The notes under the pieces: generated by a model | What the model saw: only the letters and a program-made list of their open reading frames with translations | What the model was told of the DNA's origin: nothing | Databases searched by the model: none | Source of the DNA: Planctomycetaceae bacterium | GTDB taxonomy: Bacteria > Planctomycetota > Planctomycetia > Pirellulales > Pirellulaceae | Direction of reading: 5' to 3' | DNA length: 49,832 nucleotides | Assembly: GCA_002709225.1 (NCBI GenBank) | Contig: PAQH01000067.1 | Location: forward strand, 1-49,832 | In this document: positions 25,559 through 34,925 of the stretch, one piece after another | Layout: every line of letters starts with the position of its first letter | How positions within the stretch are numbered: the stretch's first letter is position 1 | Translations under genes and position numbers: made by a program

Positions 25559-26788
25559 ATGACAGTCCGCATCCGCAAAATCCGTTGTATCATGACCGCG
25601 CCGGCGGACATTCGCTTAGTCATCGTTAAAGTCGAAACCACTGAACCAGATTTGTACGGGCTCGGGTGTGCGACTTTTACCCAGCGTCCTTTGGCTGTGG
25701 TAGAGGCTGTGGAGCAATACCTCGATCCGTTTTTGCGACATCGGGACGTCAATGAAATCGAGGATATTTTCTGGTCATCCCGGATGAGCTCCTATTGGCG
25801 TAATGGTCCGGTTTTGAACAATGCCTTGTCGGGTGTCGATATGGCGCTGTGGGACATCAAGGGCAAACGGGCGGGCATGCCAGTATATGACCTTTTGGGG
25901 GGGAGGTGCCGACGCTCGGCCGATGTCTATGTGCACGCGAGTGGAAGTAATATTCCGCAGGTACTTGATGGCGCGCGTAGCTGGATGGAGCAAGGGCACC
26001 GTCACGTGCGTTTACAGGTTGAAGTCCCGGGGCAAGCCACGTATGGAACCGCTTCCGACCTGCAGCCGGGCCAGAGTGTAGACGGACCGACAACGCCACA
26101 GAGTATGTTCGAGCCGGCAGACTATGTGCGCATTGCCCGGCGGCTGTTTGAACAGGCACGTTGTGAATTGGGCGAGGAAGTAGAGTTGCTTCATGATGTC
26201 CATGAACGTGTTCCAGGGCCGTTGATGCTCCAGCTTGCCAGGGATTTAGAGCCTTATCGCCTGTTTTTCTTTGAGGATCCCTTGCCGCCCGAGGAAATAG
26301 ACCATTTTCGGCTGCTACGCCAGCATTCAATTATTCCTATTGCGATGGGCGAGTTATTTAATAATCCGAATGAATTCTTGCCCCTGATCAAGGAAAGGCT
26401 GATTGATTACATTCGGATCCACATGTCTCAAATCGGTGGTTTAAGCGCCGGTCTCCGGTTGGCACATTTATGTGAGTTTTTTGGCGTCGCCACCGCGTGG
26501 CACGGTCCTGGCGATACCTCCCCGGTTGGGCACGCGGCGAATCTAGCGCTTGATTTGTGCTGTCACAACTTTGGCATCCAGGAATTCTCACCTTTTAATG
26601 AGGCAACTCATGAGGTGTTTTCCGGTCTACCGGAGATGCGCGATGGTGCGCTGTGGCCAAGCAGCGAACCAGGATTGGGAGTCGCGATCGACGAACAAGC
26701 AGCTGCCCGTTATCCCTATCCTTCACATCCATTCAACAACGCTTGGCCAGCAATTCGGCGTCGCGACGGAAGTGTTGTGACACCCTGA
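25559..26788 (+). CDS. enolase superfamily dehydratase, D-mannonate dehydratase (ManD/RspA) type
   Basis: 409-residue cytoplasmic enzyme of the mandelate racemase/muconate lactonising group. Residues matching the D-mannonate dehydratase subgroup are all visible: R151 (HVRLQ) and Y162 (ATYGT) as the base pair, metal ligands D213, E239 (FFEDPLP) and E265 (AMGELFNNP), H215 in LLHDVHERVPG, and H315 in TAWHGPGDTSP. The known reaction of the group is dehydration of D-mannonate (or, in low-activity members, D-gluconate) to 2-keto-3-deoxygluconate; some members have other roles, so the substrate needs caution. The length is normal. The ATG at 25559 begins the conserved capping domain. It lies 59 bp after the LamG-DUF1549 gene on the same strand, consistent with joint use in polysaccharide or uronate-derived sugar catabolism. 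Confidence 0.88.
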   Translation: MTVRIRKIRCIMTAPADIRLVIVKVETTEPDLYGLGCATFTQRPLAVVEAVEQYLDPFLRHRDVNEIEDIFWSSRMSSYWRNGPVLNNALSGVDMALWDIKGKRAGMPVYDLLGGRCRRSADVYVHASGSNIPQVLDGARSWMEQGHRHVRLQVEVPGQATYGTASDLQPGQSVDGPTTPQSMFEPADYVRIARRLFEQARCELGEEVELLHDVHERVPGPLMLQLARDLEPYRLFFFEDPLPPEEIDHFRLLRQHSIIPIAMGELFNNPNEFLPLIKERLIDYIRIHMSQIGGLSAGLRLAHLCEFFGVATAWHGPGDTSPVGHAANLALDLCCHNFGIQEFSPFNEATHEVFSGLPEMRDGALWPSSEPGLGVAIDEQAAARYPYPSHPFNNAWPAIRRRDGSVVTP

Positions 26789-26911
26789 TCGGTGCCAGGG
26801 TTCACGTGGTCTTGAGAAAACCGGGTATGGACGGCTACACGTGGCGGCAACGAAGGCTAGAATGGCGAGCTGTCCAGGGAAGAAGGATCTCCTCGAAAAC
26901 ACCAATCGGTT

Positions 26912-29900
26912 ATGCCCGCATCGGATATCATCATCAAGGGTGCGCGCGAACACAACTTGCGCGATGTTAGTCTGGTGCTGCCCCGTAACCAGTTGATTTG
27001 CTTGACAGGAGTCAGCGGGTCCGGCAAGAGTTCACTGGCATTTGACACCCTCTATGCGGAAGGCCAGCGACGTTACGTCGAGAGTCATTCGAGTTTTGCC
27101 CGCCAGTTCCTGGGCCAAATGCCCAAGCCGGAAGTTGACCACATTCAGGGCTTGAGCCCATCGATTTCCATTTCTCAGAAGTCGAGTGGTAACAATCCAC
27201 GTTCTACCGTCGGCACGATCACTGAAATCTACGATTACTTGCGTGTGTTGTTTGCCCGGGTGGGGCACGGGCGTTGCCCACACTGTCGCCGCGAGATCAC
27301 GGCGCAGACCAGAGAGCAGATTATCACCCGGATCTTGAGTTTTCCGGTGGACTCGCGTTTTCTCGTGCTGGCGCCGCTGGTGCGTGCGCAGAAGGGCGAG
27401 TACCGTGACTTGTTCGAAGATTTGATCAAGCAGGGCTTTGTTCGCGCGCGGGTGAACGGAGAGGTTATCACGCTCTCCGACCCTCCCCGTCTGGACCGCC
27501 GGATGAAGCACCACATTGAGGTGGTGGTCGATAGATTAGTCGTCCAGAAAGATCTGCGGCCGCGTCTGGCAGAAGCTGTCGAATTGGGCCTCAAGATCGG
27601 TAGAGGCAGCCTGGTAATTGCCGAAGCCGGTGATGCCAAACAGGCAGATGATAGTCCGCCGACGTCAGCACGCGGGGTTGCGAAGCGTGCCTCTCGGTCG
27701 GGAGACATCGTTTTTTCGTGTGACTACGCGTGCACGCACTGCGGTGTCAGTTTTGATCCTCCGACGCCACAACTATTCAGTTTCAATAGTCCACAGGGAA
27801 TGTGTGTTGAATGTGACGGGCTCGGAGAACTGTTTTCTTTTGACGCTGACCTGTTGGTGCCTGATGCGACACGTACATTCAAGCAAGGTGCGGTGAAAAC
27901 GGTTGGAAAGTGGAGTGAGATCGGTAGGTGGCGGCGACACATTTATCAGGGTGTTGCCAATACGATTGAACGCACTCGCGATCTGCCGGAAGGCACTCTG
28001 TTGGAAACGGCGTGGAGTAGTTTGTCGGCGGAACTGCAAGAGTTATGGCTGTGGGGAACTGGTGAAGAACATATTACGTTCACCTGGCGGAAGGGTGCTT
28101 CTCCGTTGAAATATGGCGGCACCTTTGACGGAGTCATTCCCGAACTTCAATCCAAGTACCGTACCAGCCGCAGCGCGCCCCAGAGACGGCAGCTGGAAAG
28201 TTACATGCGTCAGGTGAAGTGTGCCGAATGTCGGGGTGACAGGCTGAATGAGCAGGCTCGTTCTATCTATCTGACGACTGAACATGTCGACTTTGAGCAG
28301 GCGCCGAGTTTGTCGCTGCCTGCGGTCTGTCACTTGCCGGTGAAACGAGCGCTCGAATTCTTCCAGGAGCTCCGTTTGGATTCGACACGTGCTTTGATTG
28401 CACAAGAAGCGCTCAAAGAGATTCGCGACCGTCTTGGTTTTTTGCTCAACGTTGGCCTTGATTACCTGACTCTCGACCGTACGGCTCCTACGTTGTCGGG
28501 TGGTGAAGCCCAGCGGATTCGTTTGGCCGGTCAGATTGGATCGGGTTTGGTTGGAGTTCTCTATATTCTCGATGAACCATCGATTGGTTTACACCCGCGG
28601 GACAACGCGCGCTTGCTGGAGACCCTGCTGCAGCTTCGGGACATGGGTAATACCGTGCTGGTGGTGGAGCACGACGAGGATACGATTCGAGCAGCGGACC
28701 ATGTTGTCGACTTTGGTCCCGGGCCTGGCGTTCGTGGTGGTGAAGTTGTGGCCGAGGGGCCTGTTCGCGACATCCTCCAGGTGCCCGCGAGTGTGACCGG
28801 TCAGTTTCTTTCCGGTGATCGGCAAATCTGTGTACCGAAGAATAGAAAGTTGGAGTTTCGACCTGCCGAGGTAGAGAGGGCGGATAAGGAGAGTGACGCG
28901 GATACCACCGAGTGCCAGAGTACGCTGACTACAGCTATACGGTCACTTCACGATCACCCTCGACTACGGATCCGTGGTGCGGCACAGAACAATTTGCAGG
29001 ACATCGATGCAGAAATTCCGTTGGGGGCATTTGTTTGCATCACAGGCGTAAGCGGTTCCGGGAAGAGTTCTTTGATCAATGATATTCTTGTTCAGACGTT
29101 GCATCGCGATCTGAATGGTGGGCTGGGAACTCCGGGTAAACATGCCGCAATTGAAGGAATCGAACATCTCGACAAGCTCATTTCGATTGATCAGTCGCCC
29201 ATCGGCCGAACACCGCGCAGCAATCCCGGAACGTACATCAAGGTGTTCGATGAGATCCGTAAACTGTACGCCCAGTTGCCCGAATCAAAGCGTCGGGGCT
29301 ACGCACCAGGGCGTTTTAGTTTCAACGTCTCCGGTGGTCGCTGTGAAGCTTGCGAGGGGAACGGATCGAATCGCTTGGAAATGGATTTTCTGGCCGATAT
29401 CTGGGTAACCTGTTCCGTCTGCGAGGGCCATCGTTATAACCGCGAAACCCTGCAAGTGACCTTCAAGGATCATTCGATCGCCGATGTATTGGAGATGGAC
29501 GTACACCAGTTGCTGTCGCTGTTTGAGAATGTCCCAAACGTCAAGAACAAGTTGCAGACCCTACATGCTGTCGGTTTGGATTACCTCAAGTTGGGGCAGG
29601 CCTCGCCGACGCTCAGCGGCGGTGAAGCCCAACGTATCAAGTTGGCACGCGAACTTGTCAAGAAATCAACCGGCAAGACGCTTTACGTCCTCGATGAACC
29701 AACGACGGGATTGCATTTTGCTGACATTCAACTGCTGCTCACGGTGCTGCATGGTTTTGTCGACAGCGGAAACACGGTTGTTGTCGTCGAACATAATCTT
29801 GACGTGATCAAGACAGCGGACTGGGTCATCGACTTGGGCCCCGAAGGTGGCGATGCCGGGGGCGAGATCATTGCTGCCGGATCGCCGGACCACATCGTGA

Positions 29901-32900
29901 CCGTTACGGATTCTCACACCGGCCGCGGCTTGAGTGAGTTTTTGGGTGTCGATCGCTCAAATGGGTCCAGCAAGTCGTCTGCTTCTCGCAAGGGCCGCAA
30001 GAACGGAGCTGCACCACGTAGAGGCGTGCTCGCTAAGCGTATTTCCGTGCAGGGCGCCAGGCAACACAATTTGAACTCGGTTGATGCGCAAGTCCACCGC
30101 GACAAGATGACTGTGTTTTGTGGTCCCAGCGGTTCGGGAAAGACATCGTTGGCGATGGACACGATTTATGCTGAAGGCCAGCGCCGGTATGTCGAGAGCC
30201 TCAGTTCCTATGCCCGCCAGTTTGTCAGCCAGGTTCAAAAACCCGCGTTGGAACACATTGAAGGGCTGTCTCCAGCGATTGCGATTGAACAGAAAAACCT
30301 GGGGCACACGCCTCGCAGTACCGTAGGTACTGTTACAGAAATCTACGATTACCTGCGTATTCTGATGAGTCGGCTGGGGACTCCGCATTGTCCGGATTGC
30401 GACCTCGTTGTCGGAACCCAGACTGCGGATGAGATCATCGATAAGATTATGTTGCATGACGATGGAACGCGTCTTTTTCTGATGGCCCCGGTGGAAATCG
30501 CATCGGATCAACAGACCGATGCGTTCTGGAAGGAAATACGCACTGCGGGTTATGCGCGGATTCGAGTTGATGGCCGCACCTATGCCGTGGAGGATGCCCC
30601 CTCGATTGATCGTCGACGACAACAGGAGGTTGATGTCGTTATTGATCGAGCGATTGTGCGAAAGAACCAACGGTCACGGATTGCCGACAGTGTGGAAAAC
30701 GCCCTGGCTCTGGGGCGTGGGGTATTGCGTGTCGCGTATGCTGATGAACGGCTGCCAGAGCACCGTTGGCAAGTGGTGACACACAGCCAGCACTTGGCTT
30801 GTGATCGGTGCGGCCGCAGTTTTGAGCGTCTCAGCCCGCACAATTTTTCTTTCAATAGCCACCTTGGCTGGTGTCCAGCCTGTGAAGGGTTGGGTACACA
30901 AACCGGAGCCAATCCCAATGCGCTTTTGAATGACGAAAAGTGGACCCTGGCGGAAGGTGCCGTCCGTCTTTGGCCCAACGTAGGGCTGGAGGTTTCCCAG
31001 TGGATGCTGGAGGCGTTGGCGGAAGCTACCGCTGTGCCTCTGGACGTGCCTTTTCAGGATCTCACGGCTCGTCAACGGCGCGTGATCATGCATGGGACCG
31101 GCAACCAATGGCTCGAGGTGCGTCGCCAGCAGCGACGTGGTCGACGGAAATCGAAACAAACGGCCGCAGCGGATTCCACGCTACTATTTCGGTTTCAATT
31201 CAAGGGCCTGTACCCCGCTTTGGAAGAGGCTTCCAGACTCTCGCCGTCATTTCGTTCCCGTTTGGAACAGTTTGTCGATGAAGTGGCTTGCTCTTCCTGT
31301 GGTGGTGCACGACTCAGAGACGATGCGACGGCGGTTCGTTTCCGCAAGCGAACGATTGACGAGATTTGTCGACTACCGTTAGGCACATTACTGCAAGACC
31401 TGAAGCGCTGGAGACTGTCCCGGCGCGACAGTCGAATTGTTGGTGAAGTCGTGCGTGAGATCGAAAACCGCGTTCAATTTCTGGTTGATGTGGGTCTCGA
31501 TTATGTCACATTGTCGCGCGGGGCAGCGACGTTATCCAATGGGGAAGCGCAGCGGATCCGCTTAGCGAGTCAGTTGGGAAGCGGATTGTGCGGAGTTCTC
31601 TATGTTCTGGATGAACCGACGATCGGTTTGCATCCGCGCGACAATCATCGACTACTTTCGGCGCTGCATAAACTCCGCGATTTGGGGAATACGCTCCTGG
31701 TAATCGAGCACGATCGGGAAGTGATCGAAGGTAGTGATTACCTGGCAGACTTTGGTCCCGGTGCAGGGAAACTAGGGGGGCGCATTGTCGCCAGTGGAAC
31801 ACCCAGGCAGGTTTCTCGGAAACGAGCCTCGGTGACCGGTCCTTATCTTTCGGGGAAAAAGTCGATTGTCGTTCCCAGCAACCGCCGTAGTCACTCACTG
31901 TCCGAGAGTGTTGAACAAGGGGTCTGGCTCCGCATTCGGGGGGCCCGCCATAACAACTTACGTGGTGTGGACGCAAGGATTCCGCTAGGTATGTTGACCG
32001 CCGTCACTGGCCCCAGCGGGAGTGGCAAGAGTTCTCTGATCGATGACATTCTCTACCGGGCACTTTCCCGGCGATTGCATAGGGCAGGCCACGTCGCGGG
32101 CGCACATGACGCGATTGAAGGCATCGAGCACATCAACAAAGTCATTCGTGTCGATCAGAGTCCGCTGGGTAATTCGCCCACGTCAAATCCGGCAACCTAC
32201 ACCGGAGTGTTCGAATTGATCCGTATGTTGTTTGCGCAATTGCCACAGGCCAAATTGCGAGGCTATTCACCACGGCGTTTTAGTTTCAACGTTGCTGGTG
32301 GTCGTTGTGAGCATTGTGAAGGCAATGGCCAGATCTGCATTGAAATGCACTTTCTCCCCGACGTTTGGGTGGAATGTGACAGCTGTCGAGGCAGGCGTTA
32401 CAACGCGGAAACGCTGGCCATTGAGTTTCATGGGTTTACCATCAGTGATGTGCTTGATGCGACATGTCGTGAAGCACTGGTATTGTTCGAGAATATTCCC
32501 AAGATTCGCCGGGTGCTTGAGACGTTATGTGCCGTTGGGCTTGATTACTTGCGGTTGGGGCAGGCCGCGCCAACGCTGTCGGGCGGTGAGGCCCAACGCG
32601 TCAAGTTAGCTGCAGAGCTTTCGCGACCGGATACCGGGCGGACGCTGTACATTCTGGATGAACCGACCACCGGATTACATTTTGATGATCTGCAAAAATT
32701 ATTGGACGTATTGCATCGCTTGGTGGACCTGGGAAATACCGTGGTTGTCATCGAGCACAATCTAGACGTGATCAAACAAGCCGATTGGGTTATCGATTTG
32801 GGGCCAGAGGCCGGCGCGGAAGGCGGGCAGATCGTCGCTGTCGGGACACCCGAAACGGTTTGCCGGCAACCCCCGTCTCACTCTGGGGCGTCGGCGGCGG

Positions 32901-34033
32901 TAGCGAACAAGAAGGGTGCCCGTCGGCAGAAGAAAAACGATGCAGGTTTGTCGCATACGGCGATGGCGTTAGCGCCAGTATTGGCAGCCGGCCCTCACGT
33001 AGCACGCTCGGCCGATTCGGATGCGGCTAATGACGTGCCGCGACCCGGCGATATAGATATCACCGATGTCGGCAAGAATGCACGTATGCCCTGGCAAGTG
33101 AACGGGCGTCAATGGCACACCCAAGACCGTGTGGGCCGGCGTGGTGAACCGACGCGCTGGGACGGCGATGTCCTGGGGCGGGTGGTGGATTGTATTCACG
33201 AACTAGGGACGTTTAGTCAGACCGATTGGAATAACCGTAGCGTGGTGGAAATCGCTGCTCCCAAAAAGAGCTCAGGCTGGTTTTTCCATGCGATTACAGG
33301 TGAGGCGTGGTTGTTGAAGCTGAAGTTCCGGGTGCCCCGAGACACTTTCCAGCGAGGCGCCTTGCAGAAACAGATCCCCCTCAAAACGCTCAATCAACTT
33401 GATGCCATTCCGCTGTATAGCAACGAGCCTCGGGTTAAAGTCAAGAACGCACGTGGTCCGTTTCAGGAAGTCGAGCTGCGCGTGCATGCGATGGACGAGA
33501 TTGATTGTGCCGGGTTCTGGGACTTTCTGGAACAGGCGGTACGGTGTTTTGGGAAGTTGTGTGGTGCTGCCGAGACAGACTCGGTTGAAGATTTCAGTCC
33601 CTGGAAAAAACTCGGGAGGAAATGGCATTTCATGCGGAAAGGTTTCTCCCCGGGGCGCCGTGTTTTGTGGAAAGTCGCGGTGCTGGAGGAACTCGTTGAA
33701 ATGCTGATGGAGGTTGCACCTCAGGGAGAGTTTATCTGGCACAACCAGACGCAAGTGAATTTGTGTGTCGAGGGGCAACGAGAGCCTTGGGCTCGTTTGT
33801 TGACCAAACGTCATGCGTCACTTGACTTGATCTTAACGGGTCCCGAGAACCAGATGGGATTTGGGCGGGTAGCTGACTTGGGACGAGAGCGGGAATTTGA
33901 CGACAGCAAGCCAGGAGTGGACCACATCCACCTCAAGTTCAAGACACTTGGAGATTTGCGCACGGGGCAGTTGCGGAAATTCCTGGAGGAACACCTAAGC
34001 GGTATCCAGTCGACGTCAGCGAGGTCTCAGTAA
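26912..34033 (+). CDS. uvrA: giant tandem excinuclease ABC subunit A (two fused UvrA units plus C-terminal extension)
   Basis: 2373 residues against about 940 for standard UvrA, the damage-recognition ATPase of nucleotide excision repair. Two complete UvrA units are fused: about 1-1010 and 1040-1990, joined by a Ser/Lys/Arg-rich linker. Four ABC modules are visible, with Walker A at about 33, 712, 1070 and 1700 and signatures at about 529, 899, 1541 and 1889. Signatures are LSGGE except in module 3, which reads LSNGE (N1543). Zinc modules are intact in both halves (CTHC ... CVEC and CEAC ... CSVC; CDRC ... CPAC and CEHC ... CDSC). The first half keeps the UvrB-binding motif QKGE (160-163); the second does not. 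Residues 2059-2373 form an unrecognised extension that is internally duplicated. No Shine-Dalgarno precedes the ATG. The stop TAA overlaps the next gene's ATG. Confidence 0.95.
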   Translation: MPASDIIIKGAREHNLRDVSLVLPRNQLICLTGVSGSGKSSLAFDTLYAEGQRRYVESHSSFARQFLGQMPKPEVDHIQGLSPSISISQKSSGNNPRSTVGTITEIYDYLRVLFARVGHGRCPHCRREITAQTREQIITRILSFPVDSRFLVLAPLVRAQKGEYRDLFEDLIKQGFVRARVNGEVITLSDPPRLDRRMKHHIEVVVDRLVVQKDLRPRLAEAVELGLKIGRGSLVIAEAGDAKQADDSPPTSARGVAKRASRSGDIVFSCDYACTHCGVSFDPPTPQLFSFNSPQGMCVECDGLGELFSFDADLLVPDATRTFKQGAVKTVGKWSEIGRWRRHIYQGVANTIERTRDLPEGTLLETAWSSLSAELQELWLWGTGEEHITFTWRKGASPLKYGGTFDGVIPELQSKYRTSRSAPQRRQLESYMRQVKCAECRGDRLNEQARSIYLTTEHVDFEQAPSLSLPAVCHLPVKRALEFFQELRLDSTRALIAQEALKEIRDRLGFLLNVGLDYLTLDRTAPTLSGGEAQRIRLAGQIGSGLVGVLYILDEPSIGLHPRDNARLLETLLQLRDMGNTVLVVEHDEDTIRAADHVVDFGPGPGVRGGEVVAEGPVRDILQVPASVTGQFLSGDRQICVPKNRKLEFRPAEVERADKESDADTTECQSTLTTAIRSLHDHPRLRIRGAAQNNLQDIDAEIPLGAFVCITGVSGSGKSSLINDILVQTLHRDLNGGLGTPGKHAAIEGIEHLDKLISIDQSPIGRTPRSNPGTYIKVFDEIRKLYAQLPESKRRGYAPGRFSFNVSGGRCEACEGNGSNRLEMDFLADIWVTCSVCEGHRYNRETLQVTFKDHSIADVLEMDVHQLLSLFENVPNVKNKLQTLHAVGLDYLKLGQASPTLSGGEAQRIKLARELVKKSTGKTLYVLDEPTTGLHFADIQLLLTVLHGFVDSGNTVVVVEHNLDVIKTADWVIDLGPEGGDAGGEIIAAGSPDHIVTVTDSHTGRGLSEFLGVDRSNGSSKSSASRKGRKNGAAPRRGVLAKRISVQGARQHNLNSVDAQVHRDKMTVFCGPSGSGKTSLAMDTIYAEGQRRYVESLSSYARQFVSQVQKPALEHIEGLSPAIAIEQKNLGHTPRSTVGTVTEIYDYLRILMSRLGTPHCPDCDLVVGTQTADEIIDKIMLHDDGTRLFLMAPVEIASDQQTDAFWKEIRTAGYARIRVDGRTYAVEDAPSIDRRRQQEVDVVIDRAIVRKNQRSRIADSVENALALGRGVLRVAYADERLPEHRWQVVTHSQHLACDRCGRSFERLSPHNFSFNSHLGWCPACEGLGTQTGANPNALLNDEKWTLAEGAVRLWPNVGLEVSQWMLEALAEATAVPLDVPFQDLTARQRRVIMHGTGNQWLEVRRQQRRGRRKSKQTAAADSTLLFRFQFKGLYPALEEASRLSPSFRSRLEQFVDEVACSSCGGARLRDDATAVRFRKRTIDEICRLPLGTLLQDLKRWRLSRRDSRIVGEVVREIENRVQFLVDVGLDYVTLSRGAATLSNGEAQRIRLASQLGSGLCGVLYVLDEPTIGLHPRDNHRLLSALHKLRDLGNTLLVIEHDREVIEGSDYLADFGPGAGKLGGRIVASGTPRQVSRKRASVTGPYLSGKKSIVVPSNRRSHSLSESVEQGVWLRIRGARHNNLRGVDARIPLGMLTAVTGPSGSGKSSLIDDILYRALSRRLHRAGHVAGAHDAIEGIEHINKVIRVDQSPLGNSPTSNPATYTGVFELIRMLFAQLPQAKLRGYSPRRFSFNVAGGRCEHCEGNGQICIEMHFLPDVWVECDSCRGRRYNAETLAIEFHGFTISDVLDATCREALVLFENIPKIRRVLETLCAVGLDYLRLGQAAPTLSGGEAQRVKLAAELSRPDTGRTLYILDEPTTGLHFDDLQKLLDVLHRLVDLGNTVVVIEHNLDVIKQADWVIDLGPEAGAEGGQIVAVGTPETVCRQPPSHSGASAAVANKKGARRQKKNDAGLSHTAMALAPVLAAGPHVARSADSDAANDVPRPGDIDITDVGKNARMPWQVNGRQWHTQDRVGRRGEPTRWDGDVLGRVVDCIHELGTFSQTDWNNRSVVEIAAPKKSSGWFFHAITGEAWLLKLKFRVPRDTFQRGALQKQIPLKTLNQLDAIPLYSNEPRVKVKNARGPFQEVELRVHAMDEIDCAGFWDFLEQAVRCFGKLCGAAETDSVEDFSPWKKLGRKWHFMRKGFSPGRRVLWKVAVLEELVEMLMEVAPQGEFIWHNQTQVNLCVEGQREPWARLLTKRHASLDLILTGPENQMGFGRVADLGREREFDDSKPGVDHIHLKFKTLGDLRTGQLRKFLEEHLSGIQSTSARSQ

Positions 34034-34704
34034 TGGATGATGCACTGTTGGCTCCCAATTTCTTGTTCCGGTTTGCTGCGCCCTGCCGCTATCGTGACCT
34101 TCCATGGTCAAGTCGCGGCGTTGAGTTGGCAGAAGATTGTCGTCTTCCCAGCTTTGGGGAACTGGAAGGACGGCAGCTGTTTGCGGATGTCCGCGCTGCC
34201 TGGAACGAGACGGGTTTGCTTTTTACAGTTCGTGTCCGTGGTAAGAAGCAACTTCCTTGGTGCCGGGGGACACGTGTAGAAGATAGTGACGGATTGCAAT
34301 TGTGGATCTCCACCCGAGAAACACAGGGCATTCATCGCGCGAATCGATTTTGCCATCGGCTGGCTTTTCTCCCGCTTGGCGCGGGTACACGGCTGGATGA
34401 GCCGGTGGCCACGACGCTGTCCATTGCCAGGGCCCGTGAACTTCCCCGCCCCATTGCCTCGGAGCGATTCGGGATCTACAGCGAGAAGCGGATCGATGGT
34501 TACGTATTGCAGCTTTGGGTTCCGGGTGATGCGCTAACTGGTTTTGATGCTGCGGAAACGACGACGCTGGGATTTTCCTATGCGGTGATCGACCGTGAAC
34601 TCGGTTGGCAGACTTTCAGTATTGGTCCGGAATTTCCGTTTGCCAGCGATCCCAGTCTGTGGGGACAATTGGAGTTGCAGCCGGCCACAGCGGCGGTCCA
34701 CTAG
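34033..34704 (+). CDS. CBM9-like (carbohydrate-binding family 9-like) protein, coupled to uvrA
   Basis: 223-residue protein that starts inside the uvrA stop codon (TAATG, 34031-34035), so translation is probably coupled. The sequence looks like the CBM9-like or DOMON-type beta-sandwich: FGELEGRQLFADVRAAWNETGLLFTVRV, then VEDSDGLQLWISTRE, then RFGIYSEKRIDGYVLQLWVPGDALTGF and a late FSYAVIDRELGWQTFSIG. The pattern (DV..AWNE.GL.F.V, DSDGLQLWI, GY.L...IP) is the usual one for CBM9-like domains that bind carbohydrates or sit in redox and export proteins. No signal peptide is visible, so it should be cytoplasmic, which is odd for a sugar-binding fold and suggests another role. Its link with UvrA is the main clue to function. 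Confidence 0.75.
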   Translation: MDDALLAPNFLFRFAAPCRYRDLPWSSRGVELAEDCRLPSFGELEGRQLFADVRAAWNETGLLFTVRVRGKKQLPWCRGTRVEDSDGLQLWISTRETQGIHRANRFCHRLAFLPLGAGTRLDEPVATTLSIARARELPRPIASERFGIYSEKRIDGYVLQLWVPGDALTGFDAAETTTLGFSYAVIDRELGWQTFSIGPEFPFASDPSLWGQLELQPATAAVH

Positions 34705-34925
34705 CGGTTTTGCCAACAGAGAGCATAACCTGGGTGAGCTGTTACCTGGTACGGTTAAGAGGTCTTTCTCGTTCCGGAGGCGGATTAGTCTTGTCCCCCA
34801 GATACGCCGCAGCGCTAAAAAACCCCGATTTGTCGAGATTCACTTGGATGAGATGCGGCGATTTGCGATAATTGGAAAGGCGGCTTTCTTTACAACAGCT
34901 TGGTTGCTCCTGTTGGCAGATCTTG

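Noticed and set aside
26789..26911. LexA/SOS box upstream of uvrA
   Set aside because: No CTGT-N8-ACAG or other clear palindromic box is present. A TAGAAT at about 26860 lacks a good -35 partner.
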